A stretch of DNA of 64,000 nucleotides from RGIG4097 sp964599875 (GCA_964599875.1 CAZRHE010000004.1:28242-92241); one strand, 5' to 3'. Shown: positions 14,781-24,479, counted from the first letter of the stretch. Numbers and translations are program-made. The notes: generated by a model not told the origin, from the letters alone.

Positions 14781-17155
14781 TCTTCCTCGGGATACGACAA
14801 GGAATACATTGCGTCGACGTATTCGTATTTCTTATCTTTCTTCAAGCCTTCTTTTTGCATAAGGTCGGATATAAGGATGAACGCGCGTTTGACGCCGAGA
14901 GGGGATTGCACCTTAATAAACATAGGCGTATCCGCATACTTTTTCATTGCGCCCCTATCCTTTTGATGATAGAGATTGTAATCATATCCTGACGGATTGA
15001 GCGCAAGCGCAAGCCTGACCGTTTTTCCTATGATAATTATTTTGACTATCTGTTTGCCGGGACGACGGAAATAATCACCGCCGTTGACCACTCTGCTCTT
15101 CATCCCGCGATAGGACAAAATCTCGTTTTTGAGGGCGTTGTAAATCGCTTGATTGCGGACGGACGTATTCGTCATCTTTGATGAAAACGTTATCTTTTCT
15201 CCGTCTTCTTTATCCTCTTTGTCGTCGGCATCGTCGCGGTCTATATCTTCTTCGGCATAGCCTTTGAAAGCCTCTTCGACGGTGGGCGTCGGGATAAATC
15301 CTACGCTTTCAAACAATTCCGCATTTCTTTCGTCATACGCCTCTTTCGAGGTTTTATCCGCACCGTTTGCAAGTTTAATCTTGCGTTTCGGTTGATTTTC
15401 GTCTTTTGCCGCCTTTTCGTCAACGGCGTTTTCGACGGATATATCCGCATCTTTTTCTTCAACGTTTTCTTCTGTTCCGGCGGAAAGATTATCTTCCGCT
15501 TTTATTGTAGCGGTTTCGTCGATTGCGCTACGTGCCGCAACTTCTTTTTCGCTTTGCAACGGAGTATCGACCGCCAACTCTTCCCTCTTTTCGTTATCTT
15601 TGCGTCTTTTTCCTTTTATCAAAATCAAAGACAAAACAAGCCCTATCTCGACCGCTCCGAAAAAGCCTCCGAGCGCGATTGCAAGACTTGTATAATCTAC
15701 GCCGTCCTCATCGAGAGAATGCGCGTTTTCTATTGCATATGCACTGATATAAAACCCTATGCTGTCGAGAGTTACGACTCCGTTTTCGTCAAACGCAATC
15801 TTTTCCGTCTTCCCGCCGCCTACGACGTACACTCCGTCCGCCGTCGATACTCTTTTTACGGTCAAAGTCAAGTCGTCGTATTCAACCGTTTCGCCGTTTC
15901 GCACGACGCTCAAACGCACTCCGTCGTCAGTTTCGACTGCGGTCAAAATATCGTCGAGCGCGAATCCGTCCGCTCTCTTGATTTCGTATGCGAAATTCTC
16001 ATCCGCATACGTCAAAGTCGACGGCAACACCGTGAGCATAGGGGACGAGCCGTCCATTCTTTCAGACCTGAAATACACTTCGTAATTCGGATTATTCCAT
16101 TTGAGGCGCATCTCCCTTTTCCCGACCGACGCATCCGTATCCGTCGCATACACGCCGAGGTCTGCGATTTCGTCTACGGGAGCCAAAGAGGACTCGTAAA
16201 GTTCGACGACGGGCGTCTCTATAGGACCACCCTCCACTATAGTCATATCCTGCGCTTTCAGATATATTTTTCTCGCCTTAACACTGACCGCCAAAGTCGT
16301 AGAATAAGGGGTGAAATTGTCGTCGCGCACGAATCCCGTTTCGTCGTATTTGCCTTTGATTACGACGACTGAATAAGCGTGATTGCCGACGATAGGCACG
16401 GTGTCGCCGAGTTCGTTCTTTTCAAGCGACCAGTGATATTCGGACGAGGGCACGTTTTTCGAAGACAAAATTTCTTCGACGGTATCCCCGTATTCTTTCG
16501 TGACGGTCAACGCAGAAACGGACGGCTCGGACGAGGCGCGATTTATCGTAAGCGTCACTCCGTCGGATACGTTGCTTGCAAAAAACGTTGCGTTGCCAAA
16601 CGTGAATCCGACAGTTGCTTTACAGCGAATTGTATATTCTCCGTGCGACCTGCCGCCACCGAAAGGAACGCTCGACGCCGTGCCACCGAAAGGAATCTCG
16701 ACGCCGTTGGTGTCTACGGTGGAATATCTCCACTCGTATCCGAATTCGGAGTCTGTGCGAGAAAACGCCGCTATTCTCCAAAACGGATGTTTGGACGACG
16801 CCATCAATGTGAAAGGATGAACGTATGGCGAAAACTCCGTTTCGGTCGCGTCCCCTTGCAAAGATATCTCCACTTCTGGAAGAGGGATGACGACTTCGTA
16901 TTCCGTGCCGATTTCACTCTCTATCGCATTTTTGACGAGGGTTTCGTCGTACGTCCCCGCGTAAAGAATTTTTCCGTCGAGAATTTTCGCGACGAAATTA
17001 TCTCCCACGTACTCCGTTTGTCCGCTCGACGAATCGTAGGTAAATTCGACGACGGTGACGTCGTCGGCATATGCGACGTCCGCCGTAAGCGAAGTCGCAA
17101 AAACGGCTAAAACGAGCAATAAAAGGGATAAGACTGCGATAGATATCTTTTTCAT
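14777..17155 (-). CDS. Secreted-ectodomain membrane protein with acidic linker and cytosolic C-terminal domain
   Basis: 792 residues. A signal peptide (MKKISIAVLSLLLLVLAV, ending near TADVAYA) leads to about 470 extracytoplasmic residues of beta-rich, Ig/MBG-like repeats (VSALTVTKEYGDTVEEIL, LTYADENFAYEIKRADG). One helix follows (TSLAIALGGFFGAVEIGLVL, about residue 500). Next is a long Glu/Asp/Lys linker and a compact cytosolic domain (about 660-770; NQAIYNALKNEILSYRGMKS, VRLALALNP). Similar C-terminal domains occur, as I remember, in zinc-ribbon proteins of uncultured Clostridia; function unknown. Start ATG 17155 is set by the signal peptide and by a promoter whose -10 box ends 7 nt upstream: no ribosome site, probably leaderless. 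It is coupled to bioY. Confidence 0.75.
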   Translation of the reverse strand: MKKISIAVLSLLLLVLAVFATSLTADVAYADDVTVVEFTYDSSSGQTEYVGDNFVAKILDGKILYAGTYDETLVKNAIESEIGTEYEVVIPLPEVEISLQGDATETEFSPYVHPFTLMASSKHPFWRIAAFSRTDSEFGYEWRYSTVDTNGVEIPFGGTASSVPFGGGRSHGEYTIRCKATVGFTFGNATFFASNVSDGVTLTINRASSEPSVSALTVTKEYGDTVEEILSSKNVPSSEYHWSLEKNELGDTVPIVGNHAYSVVVIKGKYDETGFVRDDNFTPYSTTLAVSVKARKIYLKAQDMTIVEGGPIETPVVELYESSLAPVDEIADLGVYATDTDASVGKREMRLKWNNPNYEVYFRSERMDGSSPMLTVLPSTLTYADENFAYEIKRADGFALDDILTAVETDDGVRLSVVRNGETVEYDDLTLTVKRVSTADGVYVVGGGKTEKIAFDENGVVTLDSIGFYISAYAIENAHSLDEDGVDYTSLAIALGGFFGAVEIGLVLSLILIKGKRRKDNEKREELAVDTPLQSEKEVAARSAIDETATIKAEDNLSAGTEENVEEKDADISVENAVDEKAAKDENQPKRKIKLANGADKTSKEAYDERNAELFESVGFIPTPTVEEAFKGYAEEDIDRDDADDKEDKEDGEKITFSSKMTNTSVRNQAIYNALKNEILSYRGMKSRVVNGGDYFRRPGKQIVKIIIIGKTVRLALALNPSGYDYNLYHQKDRGAMKKYADTPMFIKVQSPLGVKRAFILISDLMQKEGLKKDKKYEYVDAMYSLSYPEEE

Positions 17156-17162
17156 AACAATA

Positions 17163-17191
17163 ATAATACACGCTTGCGCGCGCATAGTCAA
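17163..17191 (-). promoter_or_regulatory. Housekeeping promoter of the membrane protein-bioY operon, leaderless type
   Basis: Minus strand TTGACT (17191-17186), 17 bp, TATTAT (17168-17163); the ATG at 17155 lies 7 nt beyond the -10 box, about where transcription starts. Confidence 0.7.
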
Positions 17192-17260
17192 TGCCAAAAT
17201 TGCCGAAAACCTATGTTTTTCCCGCACTTATTCATTTTTCCACGCGAAAAAACTTTCGAC

Positions 17261-17289
17261 TTGTCAACCGCTTTCGACGATGATATAAT
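17261..17289 (+). promoter_or_regulatory. Housekeeping promoter of the SDR gene
   Basis: TTGTCA (17261-17266), 17 bp, TATAAT (17284-17289), then AGAGG just before the ATG at 17305, giving a leader of about 9 nt. Confidence 0.8.
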
Positions 17290-17304
17290 CTTATAGAGGT
17301 GCTT

Positions 17305-18087
17305 ATGAAAAGAATAGTTATAATCACGGGCGCATCCGCGGGAATAGGCAACGCAACCGCAAAATACTTCGCTGAAAAAGGGGACAAGGTCTACTCTTTC
17401 GCAAGAAGAAAAGCGGAGGGATTCGACAGCGTCGAGGTCGACGTGACAAATTTTGACGCGGTCAAACGCGCGGTGGACTACGTCGTGGAAAAAGAAGGGC
17501 GCATAGACGTCGTCGTGAACAACGCGGGTTACGGGATTTCGGGCTCGATTGAAGACACTCCCGTAGAAAGCATGAAACGCCTTTTCGACGTAAACTTTTT
17601 CGGTGCGACCTACGTCACGCAAGCGGTTATCCCCCAAATGCGTAAACAAAAAAGCGGCGTCATAATCAACGTAAGTTCGGTTGCCGCCCCGCTTTCCATA
17701 CCTTTCCAAGGTTTTTATTCCGCATCCAAAGCGGCGCTGTCCTCTCTCACGGAATCGTTGAGAATAGAAGTCGCGCCCTTCAATATCAAGGTGACGTCCA
17801 TACTCCCCGGCGACGTAAAGACTGATTTCACCGCAATGCGCAAGAAAAACGAGGAGGACAATCCCGTATACGGCGAAAGAATTAGCCGCTCCGTCGCGCA
17901 AATGGAAAAAGACGAACAAAACGGGATGCCCCCTATCGTCATCGCAAAGGGCGTGTATTCTCTGTCCAAAAAGAAAAATCCGCCCGTATATAAGGTGGGA
18001 GGAAAGAAGTACGCGATTCTCGTCGCACTCTCGAAAATTCTCCCCAAGCGACTCGTGATTTTCATACTGTCCAAATTATACGGTTAA
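17305..18087 (+). CDS. Short-chain dehydrogenase/reductase
   Basis: NAD(P)-dependent oxidoreductase of 260 residues with the classical SDR pattern: TGASAGIGNA cofactor loop (about 8-17), NNAGYG (about 74), catalytic Ser in VSSVAAPLS and Tyr-Lys in YSASK (about 146-150). SFARRK after the second strand suggests NADPH preference. The C-terminal tail is hydrophobic and basic (ILPKRLVIFILSKLYG), suggesting membrane association of the kind seen in SDRs acting on lipids. ATG 17305 with AGAGG 5 nt upstream is preferred over GTG 17299. It is followed 61 bp later by a two-component system. Substrate unknown. Confidence 0.88.
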   Translation: MKRIVIITGASAGIGNATAKYFAEKGDKVYSFARRKAEGFDSVEVDVTNFDAVKRAVDYVVEKEGRIDVVVNNAGYGISGSIEDTPVESMKRLFDVNFFGATYVTQAVIPQMRKQKSGVIINVSSVAAPLSIPFQGFYSASKAALSSLTESLRIEVAPFNIKVTSILPGDVKTDFTAMRKKNEEDNPVYGERISRSVAQMEKDEQNGMPPIVIAKGVYSLSKKKNPPVYKVGGKKYAILVALSKILPKRLVIFILSKLYG

Positions 18088-18148
18088 CAAAGTTTAATAT
18101 AACTTTAACCAATCTTTGTCAAAATTAAGGCAAAGAGGTGATAATACT

Positions 18149-18823
18149 ATGAGAATATTACTCGTTGAAGACGAAAAAGAATTGTCCCGCGCGCTCGCGA
18201 AAATGCTCATGAAAGAGGGCTACGACGTGGACACCGTATACGACGGAGCGGACGGACTCAGTTTCGCGCTTTCAGGTCTTTACGACCTCATCATCCTCGA
18301 CGTGATGATGCCGAAAATGAACGGCTTCGAAGTGCTGTCCGAAATCAGAAAACGCAAAATGGAAACCCCCGTCCTTATGCTTACCGCCCTTTCCGGCGAA
18401 AGCGACAAGATTCAGGGACTTGACAGAGGTGCGGACGACTACGTCAGCAAGCCTTTCTCGTTTGCGGAATTATCCGCAAGAATCCGCGCTCTTTTAAGAC
18501 GCAGAGGAAAACTCGTCACAGACAACAAACTCATGCATAACGAAGCGGCGCTCGACTTGTCCTCTTACACGCTGTCCTCTCCCAAGGGAGAAATCAATTT
18601 GACCGCAAAGGAATTCGAGATACTCCGCTACTTATTCGAATACCCCAACTTCGTGGCGTCCAAAGAGGATTTGATTTTGAAAGCGTGGGGGCTCGACAGC
18701 GACTTCGAATCCAACAACCTCGAAGTCTACGTGTCCTTCATCCGCAAGAAACTCAACCACCTCGACACGAGTTTTACGATAGAGGCAGTGAGAGGCGTCG
18801 GATACAGGTTAACGAACAGATAA
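18149..18823 (+). CDS. OmpR/PhoB-family response regulator
   Basis: 224 residues: receiver domain (MRILLVEDEKEL; phospho-acceptor Asp51 in LIILDVMMPKMNG; Lys in VSKPFSF) and a winged-helix DNA-binding domain (INLTAKEFEILRYLFEYPN, VYVSFIRKKL, VRGVGYRL). I chose ATG 18149, which has AGAGGTG 8 nt upstream and places the first strand at the N-terminus; the frame from 18116 adds a non-homologous stretch. It is the cytosolic output half of the pair with the kinase that follows 39 bp later. Confidence 0.93.
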   Translation: MRILLVEDEKELSRALAKMLMKEGYDVDTVYDGADGLSFALSGLYDLIILDVMMPKMNGFEVLSEIRKRKMETPVLMLTALSGESDKIQGLDRGADDYVSKPFSFAELSARIRALLRRRGKLVTDNKLMHNEAALDLSSYTLSSPKGEINLTAKEFEILRYLFEYPNFVASKEDLILKAWGLDSDFESNNLEVYVSFIRKKLNHLDTSFTIEAVRGVGYRLTNR

Positions 18824-18862
18824 AGAGTTTATCAACCGAAAATTATAGGATAAAGTGTCGAT

Positions 18863-20194
18863 ATGGACGAAATGGTAAATAAATTACGCGTGCGCCAAAC
18901 GCTTTATACCACCCTCACCGCAGGGCTACTCCTCCTTGTTTTAATGGGAGGATTTTTCGGTTTATATGCAATCAACATGCACGTTTCGGCGCAGGAAAAT
19001 CTCGACGCTCTTTTGAATAACGTAAACCGCCGTCCCGAAACAATCGGGCCTACGAGATGCGTCGTTTTCACTGATAACGGTTACGTTTCCGCCGCCTATC
19101 GCGGAGACGTCGAATACTACGGAGAAGACTGGGACGGCATAGCACACGCCGCAATCGAAAATGCGGATAAGGGGCGTTTTTCATACGAGGACAACGATTT
19201 TTACGTTGAATCCAAAACCGAAAACGGCCGCACGATTTACGCAGTCCTCGACCGCACGATTTACACCACCGCACTGAAACGCATTGCAACCATTCTCGTG
19301 CTACTATACCTTATATCTTTAATCTTTTTAACCTTGCTCGGGTATCTCTATTCGTCCGTGACGACCGCGCCTATAAAGAATGCTTTCAAACAGCAAAGCG
19401 ACCTCATCGCGAATGCGTCCCACGAATTGAAAACTCCCTTGACCATTATATCTACGAACTTATCCGTCATGGAATCCGAACCCTCCTCCACCATAGAGGA
19501 TAACGCAAAATGGCTCGAATCCATAAACGGACAGATTTCGAGAATGGATTCCCTCATCAAAAACATGCTCGAACTCGGACGACTCGAACATGCGACCGTC
19601 AATAAAGAATTGTTCGATTTCGGTGAAGTCGTCGAAGGAAGTTGCCTTGAATTCGAGGTTATGTGCTTTGAAAAGAACGTCAAACTTTTGACCGAAGTGC
19701 AAAAAGGCGCAATCGTCTACGGAGATAAGAGCGCACTCGAAAGGCTCGTCATAATCCTTCTCGACAATGCGTTGAAATATTGCGGCGAAAACGGAAAAGT
19801 CGGTTGCAAACTTACGGTCACGAGCAAGAAAGCGCATCTCGACGTACTTAACACCGGGGAAACCATTTCCAAAGAGGACGCAAAACACGTGTTCGACCGT
19901 TTCTATCGTTCGGACGGCGCAAGAGCAAACCCCGACGGAAACAGTTTCGGGCTGGGACTTTCAATCGCGCAAGCGACCGTACAAGGCAACGGCGGAACCA
20001 TTTCGTGCAAGGGCGCACCCGGCGGCAACGGCACCGTATTCACGGTAGAACTTCCAATCGCGTCCAAGCGTACGATAAGGCAAATTCAAGCACAAACCGC
20101 AATCCGCGAAGCAAAAGCGAGCCACTCTCATCGAGACGGCGCAAAAAAATCCGCAGTCCGCGAAAACGACGAAAAGGATTCGCAAGAAGAATAA
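18863..20194 (+). CDS. Membrane sensor histidine kinase
   Basis: 443 residues. Helices near 15-37 and 140-163 bracket an extracytoplasmic sensor of about 100 residues (PAS/Cache-like size, no clear motif). The HisKA box is NASHELKTPLTII (phospho-His near 189). The ATPase domain has the N box (ILLDNALKYC), G1 (DVLNTGETI), F box (VFDRFYRSDG) and G2 (GLGLSIA). The C-terminal tail is basic and low-complexity. It should phosphorylate the response regulator encoded just upstream. The ribosome site is weak (AGGA, 14 nt upstream). No terminator was seen before the convergent MATE gene 32 bp away. Confidence 0.92.
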   Translation: MDEMVNKLRVRQTLYTTLTAGLLLLVLMGGFFGLYAINMHVSAQENLDALLNNVNRRPETIGPTRCVVFTDNGYVSAAYRGDVEYYGEDWDGIAHAAIENADKGRFSYEDNDFYVESKTENGRTIYAVLDRTIYTTALKRIATILVLLYLISLIFLTLLGYLYSSVTTAPIKNAFKQQSDLIANASHELKTPLTIISTNLSVMESEPSSTIEDNAKWLESINGQISRMDSLIKNMLELGRLEHATVNKELFDFGEVVEGSCLEFEVMCFEKNVKLLTEVQKGAIVYGDKSALERLVIILLDNALKYCGENGKVGCKLTVTSKKAHLDVLNTGETISKEDAKHVFDRFYRSDGARANPDGNSFGLGLSIAQATVQGNGGTISCKGAPGGNGTVFTVELPIASKRTIRQIQAQTAIREAKASHSHRDGAKKSAVRENDEKDSQEE

Positions 20195-20226
20195 AAATAG
20201 TCCACAAACTTATAGGATGCGCACGA

Positions 20227-21621
20227 CTAATCGAGCGCGTCTTTTACTTTCTTTTTATACGCGCTGCGCAAGAAAAGCGCGGACACTATCGCCGTCCCGA
20301 CTTCGGATATAACCAAAGTCCACCACAAAGTTTCCACCGCGTTTTCGGAGAGAGTAAACAACCACGCTATCGGAAATACGAATACGACGAGGCGCAAAAA
20401 GGATATGACGAGTGGTCGCAACGCATATCCGAATGCTTGCAAAACACCCTGCACCGCCACGCTGAAAGACATAAATACGTATCCTATCGCACAAATTCTG
20501 ATTGCGACGACTACGACGGATTTAATCTCTTCCCCCTCCGCTCCGCTCGCCATTGCAAACAACGTCGCAAGCGGACTTGCAAGGCTTTCAAACAGCACGG
20601 TTATAATTATCGCTATAACGAGTGCGTCCGTTATACCGTAGCGGATTCCTTGTATCACGCGCTCTTTTTCCCTCATTCCGTAGTTGTATGACAACACGGT
20701 TATGAGTGTATTCGACAACCCGAAAAACGCGAATAGTGCGAATTGCATAATCTTATAGTACACCCCGAAACTCCCCTGCAATATCTCGGAATCTTTCGCC
20801 GTGCCCAAAATCAGATTCATTCCGAGCATCATAACGGAGAGCAAGGCTTGCATAAGCGCCGCCGATATCCCGACCGAATAAATGCCTTTTATTATCTCCC
20901 GACGCGGACGCACGTATTTGAGGGAGCCGTTAATTTCGCGGTTGATAGCATAATGGAAAGTCGCCGCAAGCACCCACGACGCGATTTGTCCGATAACCGT
21001 TGCCCACGCCGCACCCGCGATTCCCCAACCGCAAGGAAAAATGAAAACGTAGTCAAGGACTATATTGAGAAGTGCGCCTACGATTTGGGATATGGTGGAA
21101 TAGAGAGTTTTGCCCGTGCTTTGCAAAAATCTCTCGTACACCGTAAAACCTATGCACCCGAAAGAAAACGTGCAACATATCCCTAAATAAGTCGCGCCCA
21201 TTTCTATCGCTTGCTCGTTGCCGTTTGCCTGCATGGCGATGAATTTTTCCGCACCGAAAATCCCGAAAAGCAAGAAAAACGCATACATCGTTATCGCAAG
21301 GAAAATCCCGTTGCCCACAGTGCGATTCGCTTGTTCGCTATTTCCCTCTCCAAGACTTCTCGAGAGCAAGGCGTTTATGCCTATTCCCGTGCCTACGCCT
21401 ATTGCAATCATAAGAATTTGCACCGGGAATGCGTAAGTCAAAGCAAGATTTCCGTTTACGCCGTCCGCGCCCATATTGATGACGAAAACGGTGTCCACGA
21501 TATTGTAAACCGCTTGCAAAATCATGGAAATTATCATCGGCAATCCGAGTTTCCATATAAGTTTTTTCACGGGAAGGACGGCAAGCGCGTTTCTCGTTTC
21601 ATTGATTTCAACAGATTCCAT
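20227..21621 (-). CDS. MATE family multidrug/cation efflux transporter
   Basis: 464 residues with about twelve membrane helices in two MatE repeats. The first begins KKLIWKLGLPMIISMILQAV with YNIVDTVFVINMGADGVN, the usual opening of DinF/NorM-like members, and the second begins near EIIKGIYSVGISAALMQALL. ATG 21621 (MESVEINETRNAL) is used because GGAGG lies 4-5 nt upstream; the long frame from 21753 would pass through the promoter. Likely an Na+ or H+ antiporter; substrate unknown. Monocistronic. Confidence 0.92.
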   Translation of the reverse strand: MESVEINETRNALAVLPVKKLIWKLGLPMIISMILQAVYNIVDTVFVINMGADGVNGNLALTYAFPVQILMIAIGVGTGIGINALLSRSLGEGNSEQANRTVGNGIFLAITMYAFFLLFGIFGAEKFIAMQANGNEQAIEMGATYLGICCTFSFGCIGFTVYERFLQSTGKTLYSTISQIVGALLNIVLDYVFIFPCGWGIAGAAWATVIGQIASWVLAATFHYAINREINGSLKYVRPRREIIKGIYSVGISAALMQALLSVMMLGMNLILGTAKDSEILQGSFGVYYKIMQFALFAFFGLSNTLITVLSYNYGMREKERVIQGIRYGITDALVIAIIITVLFESLASPLATLFAMASGAEGEEIKSVVVVAIRICAIGYVFMSFSVAVQGVLQAFGYALRPLVISFLRLVVFVFPIAWLFTLSENAVETLWWTLVISEVGTAIVSALFLRSAYKKKVKDALD

Positions 21622-21631
21622 AAGACCTCCG

Positions 21632-21660
21632 AAAATAAAAAGTGCGTTATCGAAAGACAA
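21632..21660 (-). promoter_or_regulatory. Promoter of the MATE gene
   Basis: Minus strand TTGTCT (21660-21655), 17 bp, TATTTT (21637-21632). An inverted repeat ACTTAA-TT-TTAAGT (21664-21677) sits just upstream of the -35 box. Confidence 0.5.
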
Positions 21661-21804
21661 CACACTTAATTTTAAGTCGGATTTACGTCTGCAGAAATTG
21701 CACTTTTCTCTACATTTTAACGAAAAAACCGAAAAAGTCAAACACACGCGCAAAAATGCGCATGAAATTTTCCTTGTCCGCCGTCCGTAAAGCGTTCGAG
21801 CATA

Positions 21805-21838
21805 GAAAAACAGCCCGTCTACGTGCGGGCTGTTTTTT
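21805..21838 (-). terminator. Terminator of the leuS-serS-M28 operon
   Basis: AACAGCCCG (21809-21817) and CGGGCTGTT (21826-21834) form a perfect 9-bp stem with a T run in the minus direction, just after the M28 gene. Confidence 0.85.
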
Positions 21839-21852
21839 TGAATCGGAAATTA

Positions 21853-23124
21853 TTATTTTTTGCTTTCTTGTTCCGCAATCTTGTCGATAACGCGGAGGAT
21901 GACGTCGAATCCGAGGCCTACGGTGTCCGCAGAGAAACGTTCGGGTTGGTCGTAGAAAGTGTGATAATAGTTGGTGAGGATAGGATTTTGAGCCGCGAAA
22001 GTTATCGTCTTGACGCCTGCCTTATGGAAAGGAGTGGAGTCGCATCCGCCGACGGGATTGACGATGTTGCCGGGTTTTTCGATGCCCGCTTCCTTCATGG
22101 AATCGACGAACATTTTTTCGAGATCCTTATTGAATTTGGTGAATTGCCAAGTATCGCCGTGGACGACTTCGAAGAAACCTTCGTCCGCTACGGAGTCGAT
22201 ATTGATATTCCAGCAATTTTCGAGGATTGCTTCGCCCTTATGTCTTCTCGTGAACGCAAGAGAGCCTCTGAGGCCTGCTTCTTCACTGCCGCAGTTGAGG
22301 TCGATAATACGGCAACGCGCGGGCATTTTGTCGGGGTTTTCTTTGAAGTATTTGGTGACTTCGTAAGCAAGTGCGATACCGGTTGCGTTATCCATTGCGC
22401 CGGGGGACGCGGTGTTGGGATTCTTATCAAGCCACAAAGTGACGAGGAACGCACCGCCGATGAGGAAGGGGCAAAGATATTGATAGACGTTCGCCATCTT
22501 CCAATAGATTTCGTAAAGGTCGTAGTTTTCGGAAACCGTAAATGCGAAGAAGAGGATTGCAAACACGGTGACTGCGATGACGCAAACTGCACCAAAACCG
22601 ACTTTAATGAACGCAAACGCAGGATTAAGTTTGGATTTGACCGCACTGTGCTTCCAGTTCCAACTCGTGTCGGTGTGTCCGGAAAGCATAATGGTGTAGT
22701 CGTATTCGCCGTCTTCGGGAAGAAGTTCGCCGTAGGTGTTGTAAGAAACTTCTTGATGGAAACACCAGTCGAGCCACGTCTTGTAGAAGAATACGCTGTT
22801 GAGCATCCAAATCCATACCGCAACCATTCCGACGGATGCAAGGAAGAAGAGTGCCGTGCTTCCGAGGATTACGCCGAGCAACACGACGAGTGCCGCGATA
22901 ATGCCCGCCCATCCCGCGTAAGGGATTCCGCCGATAGACGCGCGAGGCGCAACGAGGAATTTTTCTTGAACGGGTTTGATGCCCAATTCTTCGAGTTTGC
23001 CTGCCATGTAGCCGTGGAATTTCTTCTCGTTTTCGGAGCCGGGAAGACGGGGGCCGATTTCATTGGCGGCATGAGTTACGATTTCGTACGCCTCGTCGGC
23101 ATACTTTCTAAGTTCTTCTCTCAT
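21853..23124 (-). CDS. M28-family zinc metallopeptidase with embedded membrane helices
   Basis: 423 residues. The di-zinc aminopeptidase ligands appear complete: SGHTDT (His, Asp), GAMDNATG (bridging Asp), GSEEAG (catalytic Glu and ligand Glu), NIDSVAD (Asp) and YYHTFYD (His). Two helical pairs are inserted (about residues 66-112 and 170-230), so the enzyme is membrane-anchored with the catalytic core split around the membrane segments. AAGGAG precedes the ATG. Third gene of the leuS-serS operon, 30 bp after serS. The protein at 62409-63680 has the same length and layout but has lost ligands. Confidence 0.85.
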   Translation of the reverse strand: MREELRKYADEAYEIVTHAANEIGPRLPGSENEKKFHGYMAGKLEELGIKPVQEKFLVAPRASIGGIPYAGWAGIIAALVVLLGVILGSTALFFLASVGMVAVWIWMLNSVFFYKTWLDWCFHQEVSYNTYGELLPEDGEYDYTIMLSGHTDTSWNWKHSAVKSKLNPAFAFIKVGFGAVCVIAVTVFAILFFAFTVSENYDLYEIYWKMANVYQYLCPFLIGGAFLVTLWLDKNPNTASPGAMDNATGIALAYEVTKYFKENPDKMPARCRIIDLNCGSEEAGLRGSLAFTRRHKGEAILENCWNINIDSVADEGFFEVVHGDTWQFTKFNKDLEKMFVDSMKEAGIEKPGNIVNPVGGCDSTPFHKAGVKTITFAAQNPILTNYYHTFYDQPERFSADTVGLGFDVILRVIDKIAEQESKK

Positions 23125-23154
23125 AAATTTCTCCTTAAAATTTATATCTTTTTA

Positions 23155-24456
23155 TTATTCGAGTTGACCTTTCGCGTTGATGAGGGTTGCGCCGCCCATA
23201 AACTTGCGAAGCACTTCGGGGATGGTCACGCTTCCGTCCGCGTTTTGATACTGCTCGACGATTGCGGGGATAACGCGGGAAGTCGCAAGACCGCTTCCGT
23301 TCAAAGTGTGGAGATATTGGGGTTTGCCCGTTTCGGAGTCGCGATAACGAGTGTTGTTTCTTCTTGCTTGATAGTCGTTTGCGTTGGAAACAGAACTACA
23401 TTCCTTATAAATGCCCATGGACGGAATCCAAAGTTCGACGTCGTAGGTGCGCGCCATACTTGCAGAGCAATCTCCCGCCGCAAGTTTGCTAAGGCGGAAG
23501 TGCAATCCGAGTTTGTCGACGAGGCGGCACGCCTTTTCAACGAGTTCCTCGAACGCTTTGGGACTATCGCAGGGTTTTGCATATTGCACCATTTCGATTT
23601 TGTTGAATTGGTGACCCCTTATCATTCCGCGTTCTTCGCTTCTCGCGCTGCCCGCTTCCTTTCTAAAGCAGGGAGAATATGCGAAGAATTTCATAGGCAA
23701 TTTTTCTTCGGGGACGATTTCGCCCGCGTACATATTGACGAGTGCGGTTTCCGCGGTGGGGAGCATAAAACGATTTCTCGCTCTATCCTCGTCGCAGTCG
23801 AGCCAATAGACTTCGTCGCTGAATTTGGGGAATTGACCCGCGCCGAATCCGCAGTTGTATCCGAGTTGATAAGGAGGCAAAATAAATTCGTATCCATCGG
23901 ACAAATGCTCTTCGATGAAGTAGTTGAGGAGCGCCCATTCCAGTCTTGCGCCCACTCCGCGATAAAGCCAGAAGCCGTTGCCCGAAAGTTTGACTCCTCT
24001 TTCATAGTCGATAAGTCCGAGGTCTACGCAGAGGTCGTAATGGTTTTTGGGAGTGAATCCGTCGAAAGTCGGCTTTGCGCCCCATTCTTTTACGACTTGA
24101 TTGTTTTCCTTTTCACCGGGGAGAAGGTCGGGATCGGGAATATTGGGGATTCTGCAAAGGAAATCGTTGATTGCCGTAACGAGAGAATTGATTTTCTCGT
24201 CGCCCGCCGCGATTTGATTGCCGATTTCACGCATTTCGTCGAAAATGGGAGTCACGTCCTTTCCCTCTTTTTTGAGTTTGGGAATTTCCGCCGAAACCTT
24301 ATTGCGTTTTGCTTTGAGTTGTTCGATTTCGCCGATGAGCGCTTTGCGCTGATTATCCCATTCGATGACTTCGGTGAAATCCGCGTCGTAACCTTTCTTT
24401 TTGAGTGCGGCGACGACTTCTTCGGTATTGTTTCTGATTCTGATTAAGTCTAACAT
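23155..24456 (-). CDS. serS: Seryl-tRNA synthetase
   Basis: Charges tRNA-Ser in the cytosol. 433 residues: the N-terminal coiled-coil arm that grips the tRNA long arm is at about 30-105, followed by the class II core with motif 1 (GARLEWALLNYF), motif 2 (ACFRKEAGSARSEERGMIRG) and motif 3 (LNGSGLATSRVIPAIVEQYQ). AGAGGTCAAT precedes the ATG. It lies 23 bp after leuS, so two synthetases are co-transcribed. No T-box leader was found. Confidence 0.97.
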   Translation of the reverse strand: MLDLIRIRNNTEEVVAALKKKGYDADFTEVIEWDNQRKALIGEIEQLKAKRNKVSAEIPKLKKEGKDVTPIFDEMREIGNQIAAGDEKINSLVTAINDFLCRIPNIPDPDLLPGEKENNQVVKEWGAKPTFDGFTPKNHYDLCVDLGLIDYERGVKLSGNGFWLYRGVGARLEWALLNYFIEEHLSDGYEFILPPYQLGYNCGFGAGQFPKFSDEVYWLDCDEDRARNRFMLPTAETALVNMYAGEIVPEEKLPMKFFAYSPCFRKEAGSARSEERGMIRGHQFNKIEMVQYAKPCDSPKAFEELVEKACRLVDKLGLHFRLSKLAAGDCSASMARTYDVELWIPSMGIYKECSSVSNANDYQARRNNTRYRDSETGKPQYLHTLNGSGLATSRVIPAIVEQYQNADGSVTIPEVLRKFMGGATLINAKGQLE

Positions 24457-24479
24457 ATTGACCTCTTATATGATTTCGC

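Noticed and set aside
14781..14790. Biotin-responsive element before bioY
   Set aside because: The bioY start overlaps the preceding gene, so there is no leader or operator space.
18116..18148. Promoter between the SDR gene and the response regulator
   Set aside because: A TTGTCA and GATAAT pair can be placed, but the -10 would overlap the ribosome site and end 3 nt before the ATG, so it is not convincing.
21823..24447. 874-codon open frame on the plus strand
   Set aside because: Antisense to the M28 peptidase and serS genes; it spans both and has no ribosome site or domain.
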